From the NCBI GenBank assembly GCA_963667205.1, contig OY762959.1:868001-932000 (forward strand): 64,000 bases of DNA. The letters are read 5' to 3'. The translations under genes and the position numbers were made by a program. Shown here piece after piece: positions 62,244 through 64,000 of this stretch; the first letter of the stretch is position 1, and every line of letters starts with the position of its first letter. The notes beneath the pieces are model-generated. The model was not told the origin of the DNA. It ran no database searches and saw only the letters and a program-made list of their open reading frames with translations. This DNA comes from CF-162 sp963667205. Its GTDB lineage: Bacteria; Chloroflexota; Dehalococcoidia; SM23-28-2; RBG-16-64-32.

Positions 62244-63112
62244 TAGCGAAGCATGCGGCCGTCGTCGGCCTCTGCATCCTGGCGCTGGCCGTGCCCGCGA
62301 TCCCCGGCATTGAGGGCCTGGCCCCCGGCGAGGGGAGTTCCGTCACGACTAGCGACGGCAGTGCAGCGTTCCTTTCCGCGCCGGCCTGCTCCGAGACGAG
62401 AACCGACCTCTGCCTGAGTTCCGCTGCCGGCCCGCCAGCCGCTCTGGTGGTTCCGAGTCAATTCGAACGCAGAGAGTCGCGGCAGCCGGCGCCGGAAGCT
62501 GAGCAGTCCGCGTCGAGCGAACCCGTGTCAACGCCGGAACCGACGCCCGAACCGGAGCCCTGGGGAGCGTTCGAGATCCGCCCGGGCGATACGCTGATAG
62601 CCCTCTCCGACTGGTTCGGCGTGTCACCGTTCGAGATCGCCGTGCTGAACGGCGCGGCCGTCGACGACTATCTCGTGATCGGCCACACGCTACTGATCCC
62701 AGTGCCCGAATCGCTGTTCGTGGTGCCTCCGGTGCCCGACATCTTCGAGCCAGCTGACGCGCCCGCCGCCGTCGCGCCGCAGCCGCAGCCCGCGCCTGAG
62801 GCGCCGCCGGTCGTGGTAGCTCCGCCAGCGTCCTCCGGCCAGACGTGGACGCCGGAAGAGGTCGTCGAGGCGATCTGCTCCTTCCCGTGGCCTTGCGAGA
62901 AGATGGTCGCCATCGCCTCCTGCGAATCCGGGCTGCGACCGGACGCCGTCAACCCGATCGGGTACTACGGGATCTTCCAGATCGACTACGTGTTCGAGGG
63001 GTGGGACAACCCCTGGACGAACGCCTACGTGGCCTACTACAACAAGTACCTGCCGATGCTCGAGTGGAGCGGCGACGGACTGTCGCCCTGGCCCGTCTGC
63101 CGGTATTACTGA
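62240..63112 (+). CDS. LysM / lysozyme-like secreted cell-wall protein, start uncertain
   Basis: About 290 residues. GGAGG at 62228 is followed by CTG (62240) and ATA (62243) but no ATG, GTG or TTG. TGATAGCG may have been TGATGGCG, which would be a coupled TGATG junction. The protein has a signal anchor (VVGLCILALAVPAIPG), a Pro/Glu-rich linker, one LysM domain (FEIRPGDTLIALSDWFGVSPFEIAVLNGA) and a second Pro/Ala linker. The C-terminal lysozyme-like domain has the Glu in ASCESGLRPDAVNP and YGIFQIDY. It probably cleaves peptidoglycan. An in-frame GTG lies near 62047. Confidence 0.78.
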   Translation: MIAKHAAVVGLCILALAVPAIPGIEGLAPGEGSSVTTSDGSAAFLSAPACSETRTDLCLSSAAGPPAALVVPSQFERRESRQPAPEAEQSASSEPVSTPEPTPEPEPWGAFEIRPGDTLIALSDWFGVSPFEIAVLNGAAVDDYLVIGHTLLIPVPESLFVVPPVPDIFEPADAPAAVAPQPQPAPEAPPVVVAPPASSGQTWTPEEVVEAICSFPWPCEKMVAIASCESGLRPDAVNPIGYYGIFQIDYVFEGWDNPWTNAYVAYYNKYLPMLEWSGDGLSPWPVCRYY

Positions 63113-64000
63113 GCGTCGCCCACGCCGCCCGGCCGATCCTCCTGGCCCGGCGCCGACTGTAGCATCTGCAGGAGATCCGGACGGGGGCCGCCAGGCGCCT
63201 CGGGGCGTGACTCGCCACGAAGGTCGCGCATCGCCAGAGGGACGAGCGGCAGGAGGTCGCCGGCGATGACGCCCGCGGAGCCCATCTCCTGGCGCAACCT
63301 CTGGCCGGCCAGTCCGCCGACGTAGAGGGCGAGGCAGGCGGCAGCGAACGGATCGGCGCCCTGTGCGATGAAACCGGCGATCGTGCCGGAGAGGACGTCG
63401 CCGGAGCCGCCGGTGGCGAACACCGGATTCGTGAAGGGGCTGATGGCCGCGCGGCCGTCCGGTGCTGTGACAACGCTCGGTGCGCCCTTGAGGAGGACGT
63501 GCATTCCCCACTCGCTGGCAAACCTGCGAGCGGTGCCAAGCCGGTCGGCCTGAACGTCGGCGACGGAGAGGCCGGTCAGGCGGGACATCTCGCCGGGATG
63601 GGGCGTGAGGATGGCGGGGACGTTGATCAGCGCCGGCCAACCGTCGATCCGGGCGATGTTGTTGAGGCCGTCGGCGTCGATGACGGCGGCTCGCAGCGAC
63701 GGCTCGTCAGCGAGCTTCGGCAGGAGGGCGTGGATGAAGGCCTGCACATACCCACTCTGGGAAAGGCCCGGGCCGAGGAGCAGGCACGCGTAGTCGCGGG
63801 CGGAAAGCGCGCGGAGGACAGAGTGGACGTCCTGAGCCGATAGCTCGCCATCGGTGCCTTCCAGCGGCTCGAAAGTCGTCTCGCTGAGCCGGGAGGCGAG
63901 AATCGGGTGGATCGCGCTGGCGCAGGCGAGCGTGACGAGGCCGGCGCCGGCCCGCATCGCGCCCATGCAGGAGAGATACGCCGCGCCCGTGTAGCGGGGC
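63106..64000 (-). CDS. nnrD: ADP-dependent NAD(P)H-hydrate dehydratase (partial)
   Basis: C-terminal about 298 residues, continuing beyond 64000 (frame reads YTGAAYLSCMGAMRAGAGLVTLA). Motifs: LLLGPGLSQ, DADGLNNI, AILTPHPGEMSRLTG and ATGGSGDVLSGTIAGFIAQG. It repairs hydrated NAD(P)H in the carbohydrate kinase-like fold. Whether it is fused to the epimerase NnrE cannot be seen here. Its stop overlaps the LysM gene end. Confidence 0.92.
   Translation of the reverse strand, partial: PRYTGAAYLSCMGAMRAGAGLVTLACASAIHPILASRLSETTFEPLEGTDGELSAQDVHSVLRALSARDYACLLLGPGLSQSGYVQAFIHALLPKLADEPSLRAAVIDADGLNNIARIDGWPALINVPAILTPHPGEMSRLTGLSVADVQADRLGTARRFASEWGMHVLLKGAPSVVTAPDGRAAISPFTNPVFATGGSGDVLSGTIAGFIAQGADPFAAACLALYVGGLAGQRLRQEMGSAGVIAGDLLPLVPLAMRDLRGESRPEAPGGPRPDLLQMLQSAPGQEDRPGGVGDAQ

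Noticed and set aside
1..64000. CRISPR arrays, prophage or insertion sequences
   Set aside because: No regularly spaced repeats, integrase, transposase or phage structural genes were seen.

Overview
The window is GC-rich, densely packed bacterial chromosome with genes on both strands, many start/stop overlaps and very short intergenic gaps. I see no phage, insertion sequence, CRISPR array, rRNA or tRNA. The gene set includes an aerobic haem-copper oxidase with haem A synthesis, F420-type flavin-independent oxidoreductases, Thr/Pro-rich linkers on secreted proteins, a DUF5667-type sigma/regulator pair, a class E/F-like sortase and leaderless-looking promoters. This fits an aerobic, GC-rich Chloroflexota (Dehalococcoidia-like) or a related monoderm-like lineage. 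The assignment is inferred from gene content, not from a marker search.

Layout. 1-7.6 kb: end of glutamate synthase large subunit, its small subunit, and a TldD / aldolase-dehydrogenase / TldE group. 7.6-12.6 kb: YjbR-like protein, ferredoxin-NADP reductase-like flavoprotein (frameshifted), a DinB protein, and a zur-znuA-znuC-znuB metal uptake operon behind a 15-bp-arm palindromic operator. 12.7-17.6 kb: ECF sigma/anti-sigma pair, divergent HtrA protease, a metal-receptor protein, HtpX and a cupredoxin lipoprotein. 17.6-26.8 kb: FMN reductase, alkanesulfonate monooxygenase (frameshifted) and peroxiredoxin; membrane protein; DinB; thioredoxin-domain protein, HEPN protein (frameshifted) and flavin reductase; MTHFR; EVE protein; IscA-type Fe-S carrier; HAD hydrolase (frameshifted). 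26.9-36.4 kb: NAD synthetase, a monooxygenase-like/cupredoxin fusion membrane protein, and ctaA-B-C-D-E-F-G for an aa3-type oxidase. 36.4-45.4 kb: nuclease-like unknown, GreA fusion, second sigma/regulator pair, sortase, CAP protein, RsmG, Yip1-like protein, LLM oxidoreductase, and an MFS exporter with an in-frame stop. 45.5-51.2 kb: small zinc ribbon, CSC-type secreted protein (frameshifted), alcohol dehydrogenase, HD-GYP protein, zinc-finger protein, PHP protein and 2H phosphoesterase. 51.2-53.3 kb: a lower-GC two-gene accessory module of unknown function, the best candidate for something undescribed. 53.3-64 kb: MBL hydrolase, two crotonases, DUF309, endonuclease V, RF2 (true programmed frameshift), secreted peptidase, Ddn-like nitroreductase (in-frame stop), RecJ, LysM/lysozyme-like protein, and NAD(P)H-hydrate dehydratase (partial).

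An overarching observation is that about nine genes carry one-base lesions, mostly in short G/C runs, while their flanking reading frames stay intact. Residual assembly error is the simplest explanation, but it must be excluded before any gene is called a pseudogene. Only the RF2 shift at CTT TGA C is clearly biological. Two regulatory layers stand out: a leaderless promoter pattern (TAnnnT, six bases, then ATG/GTG) in front of eight genes, and a dispersed palindromic intergenic repeat in four places.
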